Origin: a virus
Length of the DNA stretch: 49,471 nt
IMG/VR virus record: IMGVR_UViG_3300005466_000034
Span: 1-49,471 of that record
Direction: 5' to 3' (one strand)
Part shown: in pieces, positions 26,036-33,339 of the stretch
Layout of the letters: each line of letters opens with the position of its first letter
Position numbering within the stretch: the stretch's first letter is position 1
Notes under the pieces: generated by a model
Told to the model about the DNA's origin: nothing
Databases searched by the model: none
Seen by the model: only the letters and a program-made list of their open reading frames with translations
Position numbers and translations under genes: made by a program

Positions 26036-27009
26036 TGTCTAGAGGCGCGGTGCTTGCAGCGGCAGGAAGGAACGCTCGCCCTTTCTTTCCAGACGCAGAC
26101 TGGCTATGGAATCCTATTCCGGCAAGTCCAGTTCTTGACTCAAACTCTGCAACATGGGCTGGGTATTTTTCGGCTGCTGCTCAGCAACATGTATGTGACA
26201 TCATTGAATACGGTGTTGCTATGCGAGGGCCAGGCGGGTCTGCTGGAGCAGCAGTGACAGCATCGACACCTAAGTATGACGTGACGTTTAGCAATGTTCC
26301 AGCATGGGGACCTGACCCTCATTCAATACCAATGGCTATTCCGTCTGACGTCATTGTACCAGGTGTTGCTATTGGTGCGAACTACGACGGACATGTCACG
26401 ACAGCCGATCCTACTCGCGGCGTCGTCCACTCTCTTTGGCGTGCTGTAAATGGTGGTTCTTCGTGGACTGCTCAATGGGGCCGTCAGAATCCACTTAATG
26501 GAGATGGTAGAGAGGCTGGAGCTGCATCAACTGGTAGCTCAACTGGCGCCCGTCTGTCACGTTACGGCTCTGTCGTTCGATCCTCAGAGATGACTGTTGC
26601 TGCTGCGGCTGGTTATGCGTCTCTTAACCATGCTCTGTTCTTCTCTACAAACATAGCCTCATCAGCTGTACGCTATCCCGCATCTGTGGGTGACGGAGCT
26701 AATGGAGCTGGAGTAGCCACTCCTATACCTGAGGGTGCACGGGTACAGATCGATCCATCGATCAACATGGATACCGTTACTGGAATCACCACTTGGGAAC
26801 GAATCATAGGCAAGACTCTTCAGAAATACGGTGCGTACGTTGGTGACAATGGCGGCGCTCGAATGGCGTTCCTGTTTGAATACCTTGGAGAGGGAGCAAC
26901 ACCTAACCAACCCTATGTCAATGTGTATTCAGGAATCTTCGACTACTACGACATGACCCACATTCCTTGGTCATCTCTGCGTGTACTACGACAGTGGGAC
27001 GGGCGCTAA
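26035..27009 (+). CDS. Tail-tip protein of an uncharacterised family
   Basis: A 324-residue protein with conserved-looking blocks FFPDADWLWNPIPASPVLD, IPMAIPSDVIVPG, DGHVTTADPTRGVVHSLWRA, SLNHALFF and LQKYGAYVGDNGG. I associate this layout with secreted proteins of actinobacteria and some eukaryotes whose activity is, as far as I know, not settled; a glycan-related role is suggested by the neighbours only. ATG 26035 overlaps the previous stop (TAATG). No signal peptide, so it is most likely assembled into the tail tip. Confidence 0.55.
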   Translation: MSRGAVLAAAGRNARPFFPDADWLWNPIPASPVLDSNSATWAGYFSAAAQQHVCDIIEYGVAMRGPGGSAGAAVTASTPKYDVTFSNVPAWGPDPHSIPMAIPSDVIVPGVAIGANYDGHVTTADPTRGVVHSLWRAVNGGSSWTAQWGRQNPLNGDGREAGAASTGSSTGARLSRYGSVVRSSEMTVAAAAGYASLNHALFFSTNIASSAVRYPASVGDGANGAGVATPIPEGARVQIDPSINMDTVTGITTWERIIGKTLQKYGAYVGDNGGARMAFLFEYLGEGATPNQPYVNVYSGIFDYYDMTHIPWSSLRVLRQWDGR

Positions 27010-28850
27010 TGCCTATCATTGCACCTCCGAACCCGGAGACTAGGAAGATTGTCTCTCTGGTTACTGACCTAGAACAGAGAATGCGGAGAGCGGAAGCTGG
27101 TCTTCGTGCTGCTCAACTGAAGAATGCCTCCATTACAGATGGTGGACTCAACATTTACGATGACAATGGTGTCATTCGTACAGTCCTAGGAAAGCAGACT
27201 GATGGGTCGTTCACCGCTGCGTCCGTCAACAACCCTAATCCTCCTCCTGTTCCTGCTGCTCCTATCGTTATTCCTAATCTCGCTTCTCTCATAGTCCGTC
27301 ATACAGGAGAAACACAGAGCGGTGTAGGTTGGCCTTCAGATCTCGACCACCTGAACATCTACTACGCTCCTACACAAAACCCTGATGACATCAAGGCCGG
27401 AGGATCTCTAGGTACTGGGTGGCCAGAGGAGTTCCCCATTGCTCCTCTGGAATACACCAACTATCTGGTGTGGGTGACCGCTGTCAATCACTCCGGCAAA
27501 GAGAGTGAGAAGAGTGAGCCTGCCTCTGGAGACCCCAGACAGGTTGTCTCCAATGACTTGATTGCAGACATCACTAGCAACCTAGAACTGTCCGCCAACT
27601 CTGTCACTGAGGCAGCATTACAAGCGGGAGCAGTTACCGAAACCAAGATTGCTCCAGACTCTATTTCCTCGCCTAAGATCATGGCGGGGGCTATTCTTGG
27701 TGTGCATATTCTGGCCGATCAGATTGACGGCGGGAAGCTCATTGCTCAGGCCATTACAGCGAGGGAGATTGCTGCTCTCGCTGTCATAGCTGGTAAGATC
27801 GATGTCAACGCAGTGACGGCGGGAACTATTGCCGCCGGTGCCGTTACTGCGGTAAAACTAGAAACCAACCTCGTCATCACTAACCGCTTCATTGCTGGCT
27901 CTCCTACAGGCAACCGAGTGGAGATCCATCCACTACTCGGTCTTCAGGCATTCATCAACAATGGGACAACCCGTTCCTTCTGGATTGACGCTGCTACTGG
28001 CTCTGCATTCCTCATGGGCCAGATTGCCACTGCCGGAGTAGGCGAGCGCATCATTATGAATCCCGGTGGGAACAATCCCAATAGGATGCAGTTCTGGGCG
28101 TCCAACAGTTCCTTTGCTTATATCGATGTCTTCACTGAGGGGACGTCTGCTGCCGGTATTACCATGCAGGCCAGTGGCGGAGATACTCGCAGGGTCGGAA
28201 CGGTCTGGCTACGTCAGCAGTTCGCTCAGCTCGGCATTGCCGATGAGGGACTGGTAGCTGGTTCCCAGTTCTATGCGGAGCCCAACTTCGTAAGGTGCCG
28301 GTCGGCCACGGTTGACCTCATTATTGACCAGGCATTGATTCCTGTTCAGGGTGACCGACGAGTTGCCTTTATTAACTACGATACCAATGGCGCACCAATG
28401 GCGTCTGGCCACATCAACTACCAGCACGGTAGAGACGGTAAGGGTTGGTTCTGGGGAGTCAATCAGAATTCGGGTCTGAAATTCGACACCGATGGTCTAG
28501 CGGTGACCAATGGTGACTCCATGACGTTTGGCCCCATTAGTGCATCTGGATTCCTTACGGCCTCTTCAGAGCAGAAAAAGGAGGCAGTAGGCGCTCCCCG
28601 ATTCGCGGGAGGGAAGACCTCTTGGGATGTCATTCATGGAGCGAAGGCCAAGGAATGGCGATATAGAGAGGGGGCACAGCACAAACACCGCTTTCCTGTC
28701 GCTGAAGACCTGGCTGCTATTGACCCATCTCTCGTTGTACGTCGAGGCGATAACGATGAGGATACTCAGGTGGATCTTCGTGACATGATTGGTATTCTAT
28801 GGGATGCCGTAGGAAAACTGATCCAAGCGCAAAGAGAGAACAATGAGTGA
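27009..28850 (+). CDS. Tail fibre with S74-type intramolecular chaperone
   Basis: A 613-residue fibre protein. The N-terminus has a coiled-coil segment (LEQRMRRAEAGLRAAQLKN) followed by a fibronectin-like part (VWVTAVNHSGKESEKSEPASG). The middle has alternating short repeats (SVTEAALQAGAVTETKIAPDS, ITAREIAALAVIAGKIDVNAV), as in trimeric fibres. From about residue 510 the C-terminus (SGFLTASSEQKKEAVG, then AKEWRYREG and a final helix) is of the peptidase S74/endosialidase-chaperone type, which trimerises the fibre and then cleaves itself off at a Ser. Likely receptor-binding or depolymerase support fibre. Confidence 0.78.
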   Translation: MPIIAPPNPETRKIVSLVTDLEQRMRRAEAGLRAAQLKNASITDGGLNIYDDNGVIRTVLGKQTDGSFTAASVNNPNPPPVPAAPIVIPNLASLIVRHTGETQSGVGWPSDLDHLNIYYAPTQNPDDIKAGGSLGTGWPEEFPIAPLEYTNYLVWVTAVNHSGKESEKSEPASGDPRQVVSNDLIADITSNLELSANSVTEAALQAGAVTETKIAPDSISSPKIMAGAILGVHILADQIDGGKLIAQAITAREIAALAVIAGKIDVNAVTAGTIAAGAVTAVKLETNLVITNRFIAGSPTGNRVEIHPLLGLQAFINNGTTRSFWIDAATGSAFLMGQIATAGVGERIIMNPGGNNPNRMQFWASNSSFAYIDVFTEGTSAAGITMQASGGDTRRVGTVWLRQQFAQLGIADEGLVAGSQFYAEPNFVRCRSATVDLIIDQALIPVQGDRRVAFINYDTNGAPMASGHINYQHGRDGKGWFWGVNQNSGLKFDTDGLAVTNGDSMTFGPISASGFLTASSEQKKEAVGAPRFAGGKTSWDVIHGAKAKEWRYREGAQHKHRFPVAEDLAAIDPSLVVRRGDNDEDTQVDLRDMIGILWDAVGKLIQAQRENNE

Positions 28851-29088
28851 TCAGGAAAAGAATTTCGATGTCCGAGTCACCATTAGCTCTCTGGCCAACG
28901 AACGGCGAACCATTATCTTCAGAGATCAAACCAAAGAAGAAGCCCAGGGAATTGTTCAAACCTGTAGCAATGCCTACAATATTATCCGATCGAACTCTTC
29001 TCTTCTGTTGACAGGATCAGACGGAGTAATCGTTATCGCTAACCTCGACAACACAGCCTTTGTTGAGGTGCAAATTGCAGAATCCTAA
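28843..29088 (+). CDS. Small hypothetical protein after the tail fibre
   Basis: An 81-residue protein starting at an ATG that overlaps the fibre gene end by eight bases. It has a beta-hairpin-like N-terminus (FDVRVTISSLANERRTIIFRD) and a helix (KEEAQGIVQTCSNAYNIIRS), then a last strand pair. No family is recognised. Coupling to the fibre gene suggests a fibre-assembly or tail role. Confidence 0.6.
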   Translation: MSDQEKNFDVRVTISSLANERRTIIFRDQTKEEAQGIVQTCSNAYNIIRSNSSLLLTGSDGVIVIANLDNTAFVEVQIAES

Positions 29089-29578
29089 TGCATACGATAG
29101 AACAGAGAAGTTCTTTATCCAACTTGTCGGTACCCGAGGAGTTGTTCTTCTCCTTATAGGTACCATTTGGCTTTTCCTTGGAACCGGACTTCTAGTAAAA
29201 CCTATGGAGCGGTTCTCCAGACCAGGGTCAGGAGGAGTTCTCGACTTCTTGGACAAAGGTCCAGGAATTTATATCTTCTCTTCCATGTGGATTGTTGGGG
29301 GAGTACTGGCTCTTGTGGCAGCGATTCAACGACCTAAGACCTGTGAAGATGGTTGGGGTTTCATTGGCTTGATGCTTCCTCCATTTCTCTGGGGAGCTGG
29401 ATATTGGTGGTCGTGGTTTATTAATGTTTTTTCTGGCGGAGAATATGGTAGAGAAAATACCTATATAGCAGGGTTGGTTTATGGAACTCTTACTGTCCTG
29501 CTTATGTTCCTATCAAAGCACCTTCCTGATCATCCAGAAGGTCCCTGCGCCCGGAGACGCAGTGGGCCTACTGAATAG
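29072..29578 (+). CDS. Multi-pass membrane protein
   Basis: A protein of about 168 residues with four hydrophobic segments: GVVLLLIGTIWLFLGTGLLV, YIFSSMWIVGGVLALVAAI, FIGLMLPPFLWGAGYWWSWF and YIAGLVYGTLTVLLMFL. The start is uncertain; TTG 29072 has GAGGTG four bases upstream, and an upstream TTG at 29060 is the alternative. It overlaps both neighbours and stands before a one-helix protein and the holin, so it belongs to a membrane/lysis group. Its individual function is unknown. Confidence 0.65.
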   Translation, partial: KLQNPNAYDRTEKFFIQLVGTRGVVLLLIGTIWLFLGTGLLVKPMERFSRPGSGGVLDFLDKGPGIYIFSSMWIVGGVLALVAAIQRPKTCEDGWGFIGLMLPPFLWGAGYWWSWFINVFSGGEYGRENTYIAGLVYGTLTVLLMFLSKHLPDHPEGPCARRRSGPTE

Positions 29579-29939
29579 TGGTCTCTTTCAAGTGATCGGT
29601 ATAGTACTTACCTTTCTAGGAGCATTCGTAGCAGCTAAGTTCACTAGAAGTAGTTCTAGAGAGGCTAATCAAACTACAGGCTGGACCAATCTAGTAGCTG
29701 CACTACAGAAAGAAGTAGCAGAACTTAACTCCAGAGAAGACAAGAACGATGAAAGAGTTAAAGAGCTGGATCGGGGTAACAAAGATCTAGCACGACGAGT
29801 CTACGTTCTAGAAAGAAGTCGCCACCGGTGGAAAGGTTGGGGACAAAGAGTAGTAGAAATTATGGAGGGTACTGGAATCAAGTTCCCTGATCCTCCAGAA
29901 CCACTAGCAGATACAGATCCTAACTTGGAGAAACAGTAA
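29562..29939 (+). CDS. Membrane protein with coiled coil (lysis region)
   Basis: A protein of about 125 residues: one N-terminal membrane helix (LFQVIGIVLTFLGAFVAAKF) followed by a long charged coiled coil (LQKEVAELNSREDKNDERVKEL and on) and a Pro-rich end. GTG 29562 has GGAGA five to six bases upstream and gives a natural N-terminus; the ATG at 29481 would lengthen the overlap with the preceding gene to nearly 100 bases. One-helix proteins with a cytoplasmic coiled coil are frequent beside holins in actinophages and may modulate them. Confidence 0.65.
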   Translation: MGLLNSGLFQVIGIVLTFLGAFVAAKFTRSSSREANQTTGWTNLVAALQKEVAELNSREDKNDERVKELDRGNKDLARRVYVLERSRHRWKGWGQRVVEIMEGTGIKFPDPPEPLADTDPNLEKQ

Positions 29940-30313
29940 TGACTATCGCAAAGGCAGTAGCTCAGGCACTCGGTGCCGTACTCGTGGCCATCGTCCCGCT
30001 TCTCGTAGCCGGACCTCTTGGCTTCTCAGAAATCGTGAACATCATCGTTGTCGCGATCGGCGCGTTTGTGGTGTGGAACACAAAGAACTACCCTAACTGG
30101 AGATACGGGAAGGCTCTCGCAAGTGGAGCTGCGGCTCTTACTACTGCCCTTGTCGCTATCGGTTCTAACTATGCATTTGGTGATGTCTCAGCACAGCAGT
30201 GGTGGCAGATTGTAATCTCCATCCTTACCGCCGTTGCCGTTGCAGCGGTGCCAAACACAGGTTACGTATACAGGGATGCTTCTGCACGTGATGGAGGCCC
30301 CCGTCCCGTGTAG
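29939..30313 (+). CDS. Holin
   Basis: A 124-residue protein with three hydrophobic helices (AQALGAVLVAIVPLLVAG, IVNIIVVAIGAFVVW, and paired segments ALTTALVAIGSNYAF / ISILTAVAVAAVP) and a short charged tail, the size and topology of a phage holin. Holins form lesions in the cytoplasmic membrane that set lysis time. ATG overlaps the previous stop (TAATG). The endolysin is not adjacent; it lies 8 kb downstream at 38406. Confidence 0.72.
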   Translation: MTIAKAVAQALGAVLVAIVPLLVAGPLGFSEIVNIIVVAIGAFVVWNTKNYPNWRYGKALASGAAALTTALVAIGSNYAFGDVSAQQWWQIVISILTAVAVAAVPNTGYVYRDASARDGGPRPV

Positions 30314-30339
30314 ACCCTCATGCCCAGTGTGCTACACTG
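30311..30339 (+). promoter_or_regulatory. Candidate promoter with overlapping palindrome
   Basis: TAGACC at 30311-30316 and TACACT at 30333-30338 are 16 bases apart and resemble -35 and -10 boxes; TG at 30329-30330 lies close to an extended -10 position. The -10 box lies inside a perfect inverted repeat, CAGTGT-GCT-ACACTG (30325-30339), which could be an operator or a small hairpin. This is the first real intergenic space after about 22 kb of tightly packed late genes and precedes the replication operon. Confidence 0.4.
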
Positions 30340-30423
30340 TACGTCTGCGACGGGGGTCTGGTGATCCCGCGACCTGGACCTCCGTTGCATTCCATTTCTC
30401 CATTCAGTTGTTGAGAAGGGAAC

Positions 30424-30579
30424 TTGCCTACAGTGGCACAAACACCGAAGAAACCAGAACAGAAAAAGCCTCAACCTCAGCCTCAGCCAACGTGTGGACT
30501 CATTGTCTACTACAGTGGCAATCCACCTAAGCGAGAGCGTTGCTGGAAGCCATACGGGCACAAGGGTGAGTGCGGATGA
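30424..30579 (+). CDS. Small Lys/Pro/Gln-rich protein with Cys pairs
   Basis: A protein of 51 residues (TTG 30424) or 48 residues (GTG 30433). The N-terminal half is Lys/Pro/Gln-rich (KKPEQKKPQPQPQP), the C-terminal half has CGLIVYYSG, RERCWKPYGHKGECG, with three Cys and a His that could bind zinc. AAGGG lies 12 bases before the GTG and three bases before the TTG, so the GTG may be the true start. The stop overlaps the Cas4-like gene start (ATGA), so the two are coupled. No family known. Confidence 0.55.
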   Translation: MPTVAQTPKKPEQKKPQPQPQPTCGLIVYYSGNPPKRERCWKPYGHKGECG

Positions 30580-31751
30580 ACGAGACCCGCACTCACGAGA
30601 TCCATACTTCTGAAATCCGCAGTTTCCTAGGTTGCAGGCGTAGATGGGACTGGGCATACCGAGATGGTATTCTCCCAGAGATATCCGCCAAACCTCTTCA
30701 GTTCGGGATTGCCTTCCACATTGCGATGGAGAAGTTCTATGATCCGGAGACATGGGACCAGACTTCTCCTGAAGAGAAGACACGCATCGCTATAGATGCA
30801 TTCATTAACTCTTGTGAAGAGCAGCGCGCAAACTACCTCAAGCAAACCGGACAGACCAAGCTCCTAGAGGCTGATGGAGACGATTACACAGAGCGTATCG
30901 ACCTCGGCATTGGTATGCTTGAGTGGTACGGCCTCAACGTCCATCCCAAAGAAGACCACTGGTTCCGTCCGGTAATGGTAGAAGTTCCGTTCCAAGTTCC
31001 CATTGTTGACCCTTCTACCGGTCAACCTCTACGTTGTATGGCTCCACCCATTCAATATGCTGGTGAAGGTATTAATGTTACTGAGGATGAGTGTCTACGC
31101 ACCTGTGGACAGGTCCACCCGTACGGCGCCGTAGTCACTTTTGATGGTCGGATCGACGCCATCATGCAAGACCTTTACAATGGCGGCTATTTCATTTGGG
31201 ATCACAAATCTGCCAGTCAGATCAGAAAAGACGATAGGCTCCTACTACTCGACCCTCAGGTGAACGGCTACACCTGGGCTGCATCATCAATTTTAGGTAT
31301 TGACATTCGAGGGTTCTTGTACGTTGAGTACCGCAAGGATTACCCTCGTACGCCCAAGATGTTGAGCCGCAGCTATAAAGGTAAGCATTTCAGTACGGAC
31401 AAGGCAGCGGCGACGGACCTCCAAACTTTCACCCAAACGGTGCAGCGGTTTGACCGTGCAGCCTACGATTCAGGTGCGTACGATGAGTACATCGCTTTCC
31501 TGAAGAGCAATGACGCACCAGTATTTCATCGTAGATTCACAATTATCAAGACTAAAGAAAACTTAAAGTCTGCTGGCACTACGATCTATCAGATCGCACG
31601 AGACATGATCTCTCAAGATCTGACGATCTACCCGAACGCAGGACACTTCTCCTGCTCTGGATGTGCCTACTACACTCCTTGTCTCGCCAAAACAAATGGT
31701 GAAGACTTTGAGCATTCTCTTCGTAGCGATCCATTTGTAAAGGTGAAGTAG
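30576..31751 (+). CDS. Cas4/RecB-like PD-(D/E)XK exonuclease
   Basis: A 391-residue nuclease. Residues 14-25 (EIRSFLGCRRRW) are the usual RecB-like N-terminal motif with the first cluster Cys; FDGRIDAIM and IWDHKSASQ provide the catalytic Asp and the D-x-K core, with QVNGYTWAA as the motif with Gln/Tyr. Near the C-terminus CSGCAYYTPC supplies three more Cys, so a 4Fe-4S cluster is likely. Such enzymes make single-stranded ends for recombination or end processing and often pair with Sak4-like ATPases, as here. Start ATG 30576 with AAGGGTGAG upstream. Confidence 0.82.
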   Translation: MNETRTHEIHTSEIRSFLGCRRRWDWAYRDGILPEISAKPLQFGIAFHIAMEKFYDPETWDQTSPEEKTRIAIDAFINSCEEQRANYLKQTGQTKLLEADGDDYTERIDLGIGMLEWYGLNVHPKEDHWFRPVMVEVPFQVPIVDPSTGQPLRCMAPPIQYAGEGINVTEDECLRTCGQVHPYGAVVTFDGRIDAIMQDLYNGGYFIWDHKSASQIRKDDRLLLLDPQVNGYTWAASSILGIDIRGFLYVEYRKDYPRTPKMLSRSYKGKHFSTDKAAATDLQTFTQTVQRFDRAAYDSGAYDEYIAFLKSNDAPVFHRRFTIIKTKENLKSAGTTIYQIARDMISQDLTIYPNAGHFSCSGCAYYTPCLAKTNGEDFEHSLRSDPFVKVK

Positions 31752-31955
31752 ATGTGGCGTAAGAGTTCTCTCTGCAAGACAGATAGCCCGATATGTGTAG
31801 AAGTTCAGATGGTGACCAGTCATGTTGATGGTCCCATTGTTGCCATTGACGTTCGTGACTCGAAGGAGAATAATGGTCCTGTTCTCTCCTTCCTTCCTGA
31901 AGAGTGGCAGTCGTTCATTGACGGAGTAAAGGCAGGAGACTTCGATATCACATGA
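31752..31955 (+). CDS. DUF397-domain protein
   Basis: A 67-residue protein that is essentially one DUF397 domain: WRKSSLC at the start, CVEVQ, VAIDVRDSKENNGPVLSF, and the terminal PEEWQSFIDGVKAGDFD. DUF397 proteins are very common in Streptomyces, where they are normally encoded beside Xre-family regulators (WhiJ-type systems) and are thought to act with them in development or as antitoxin-like partners. Here no helix-turn-helix partner is nearby, and the gene is locked between a Cas4-like nuclease and a Sak4-like ATPase with a four-base overlap. It may act on a host regulator. Confidence 0.85.
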   Translation: MWRKSSLCKTDSPICVEVQMVTSHVDGPIVAIDVRDSKENNGPVLSFLPEEWQSFIDGVKAGDFDIT

Positions 31956-32785
31956 CAATGACTCTGACTCCAGGGAAACTCGGTGGACTAAAGGTACGTC
32001 GTGCGAGTGACGATCGATCTCTTCCTAGCGTTTGTATTTACGGAGGGTCTGGAGTTGGGAAGACTACTCTTGCTGCTTCTAGCGTAGAAGTACCTGAGAT
32101 GAACCCTGTCCTCCATCTCAACATTGAGAACGGTACTCAGAGCATCACTGACATCTATCCTGACCTTGAGATCATTGACATCTCTCGATTCAAGCAGCTT
32201 CAGGAAGTCTACAACGAGCTGTATAGAGGGCAGGATTTCAATGCGCAGACTTGTGCAGGATACAAGACAATCATCCTCGACAATCTGACTGAGGGTCAGA
32301 AGAAGGGGATGGAGCACATCTTCCAGGCTGAAAAGCTGGCAGCTCAGGGTATCAACTTCACTGAGTTTGCTATGGCAACCTTTGCCAATGGAGGATGGAA
32401 CCAGTCATCGGAACAGATGCGGAAGCTTATCCGCGCTTTCCGAGAGCTTCCCTGCTACGTTATCCTTGTAGCGTGGGAGCTAGATATTGACAAGTCGGAG
32501 TCGCGCCACAAGTGGACTCCTGCTTTCACGAACAAGCTTGCCGGTGAAATGCCAGGCATGGTCAATGATGTCTACCGACTCTCTGTTGACCGATCTGGTG
32601 TTCGCTCTTTGCAGACGGGACTGAGCGGCGATGTTGTCGCTAAGGATCGCACCCGAAAGCTACCGTTCAAGCTTGACAATCCGACTATGCCTCTGATCCA
32701 CCAGTACTGGTCAGGTGCGCTGGTCAAGTCCGCTGAGGACACAAACAAGCCAACTGGGAACCTCAAAATCGGAAAGAAGATCTGA
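31952..32785 (+). CDS. Sak4-like RecA-fold ATPase
   Basis: A 277-residue ATPase with Walker A YGGSGVGKTTLA at about residues 30-41, Walker B TIILDNLTE near 105-113 and a later VILVAWE sensor strand, the layout of phage Sak4/RecA-like recombinases that promote single-strand annealing or exchange. The region between (LHLNIENGTQSI) is the usual beta strand after Walker A. It is followed by a DUF669-like protein, a frequent partner acting as a single-strand DNA-binding protein. ATG overlaps the DUF397 stop. Confidence 0.82.
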   Translation: MTMTLTPGKLGGLKVRRASDDRSLPSVCIYGGSGVGKTTLAASSVEVPEMNPVLHLNIENGTQSITDIYPDLEIIDISRFKQLQEVYNELYRGQDFNAQTCAGYKTIILDNLTEGQKKGMEHIFQAEKLAAQGINFTEFAMATFANGGWNQSSEQMRKLIRAFRELPCYVILVAWELDIDKSESRHKWTPAFTNKLAGEMPGMVNDVYRLSVDRSGVRSLQTGLSGDVVAKDRTRKLPFKLDNPTMPLIHQYWSGALVKSAEDTNKPTGNLKIGKKI

Positions 32786-32790
32786 TCTAA

Positions 32791-33228
32791 ATGCCTAGTG
32801 TTGACTTCACTGACGTTGGTGAGCCTGAAGAGTGGACTCCTGCTCCTGCGGGTGACTACATCCTCCAGCTTATTGAGGCTGAGGACACTGTCACCAAGGG
32901 TGGCAAGAATCCTGGTTCTGACATGTCCAAGCTGAAGTTCGAGATCACTGACTGTGACGGTGATCTGGAGAAGTACAACGGTCGTACAATCTACTTCAAT
33001 GCTCTGTACGATGAGAAGTCTCTTCCGGTCACTAAGAAGATGCTTCAGGCATTCGGCGTGGAGATGGAAGAGGGCAAGCCACTTGACTGGGAGTGGGACG
33101 AGCTGATCGGTCTCAAGCTCAAGGCCAAGCTCCGCTCTGTCGGCGCTCGCAAGGACAAGAACGACCCGACCAAGGAATACGGGCCGAAGAACGAGATCTC
33201 CCGCTTCCTTGTCGACAATGAGGAGTAA
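32791..33228 (+). CDS. DUF669-like, probable single-strand DNA-binding protein
   Basis: A 145-residue beta-rich protein with PAPAGDYILQLIEAEDTVTKGG, SKLKFEITDCDGDLEKYNGR and KLKAKLRSVGARKDKNDP, the pattern of DUF669-type phage proteins that accompany Sak/Sak4 recombinases and likely coat single-stranded DNA. Its C-terminus is acidic (VDNEE), as in many SSBs. It is five bases downstream of the ATPase gene with only a weak ribosome site, so translation is probably coupled. Confidence 0.7.
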   Translation: MPSVDFTDVGEPEEWTPAPAGDYILQLIEAEDTVTKGGKNPGSDMSKLKFEITDCDGDLEKYNGRTIYFNALYDEKSLPVTKKMLQAFGVEMEEGKPLDWEWDELIGLKLKAKLRSVGARKDKNDPTKEYGPKNEISRFLVDNEE

Positions 33229-33234
33229 TTTTTT

Positions 33235-33339
33235 ATGAGTAGGGCTACTGGCTCCCATCCTGTTGGGTGGGGGCCAGTGGTCTTAATGAGGACTGAGGTT
33301 CATGAGTCGCATAACTTTCAAGAGAGCAGGAGACAGTGA
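33235..33339 (+). CDS. Possible leader peptide containing a strong hairpin
   Basis: A 34-codon frame begins at ATG 33235 with a clear AGGAG nine bases upstream, better than the site of the next gene, and ends inside the following gene. It would encode MSRATGSHPVGWGPVVLMRT and on. The sequence spans a 14-bp hairpin. It may be a real small protein, a leader peptide whose translation opens the hairpin, or a chance frame. Confidence 0.3.
   Translation: MSRATGSHPVGWGPVVLMRTEVHESHNFQESRRQ
33247..33278 (+). promoter_or_regulatory. Strong RNA hairpin between DUF669-like and DUF3987-like genes
   Basis: Fourteen bases at 33247-33260 pair with 33265-33278 (12 Watson-Crick and 2 G-U pairs) around a TGTT tetraloop. 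There is no T-run on either strand after it, so a simple intrinsic terminator is unlikely. It may be a processing site, a stability element or an attenuator that lowers expression of the next gene, whose start is 23 bases downstream. Confidence 0.6.

Noticed and set aside
30262-30783. Reverse-strand frame over the intergenic region and start of the Cas4-like gene
   Set aside because: It overlaps the holin end, the candidate promoter and two forward genes, with no coding signature of its own.
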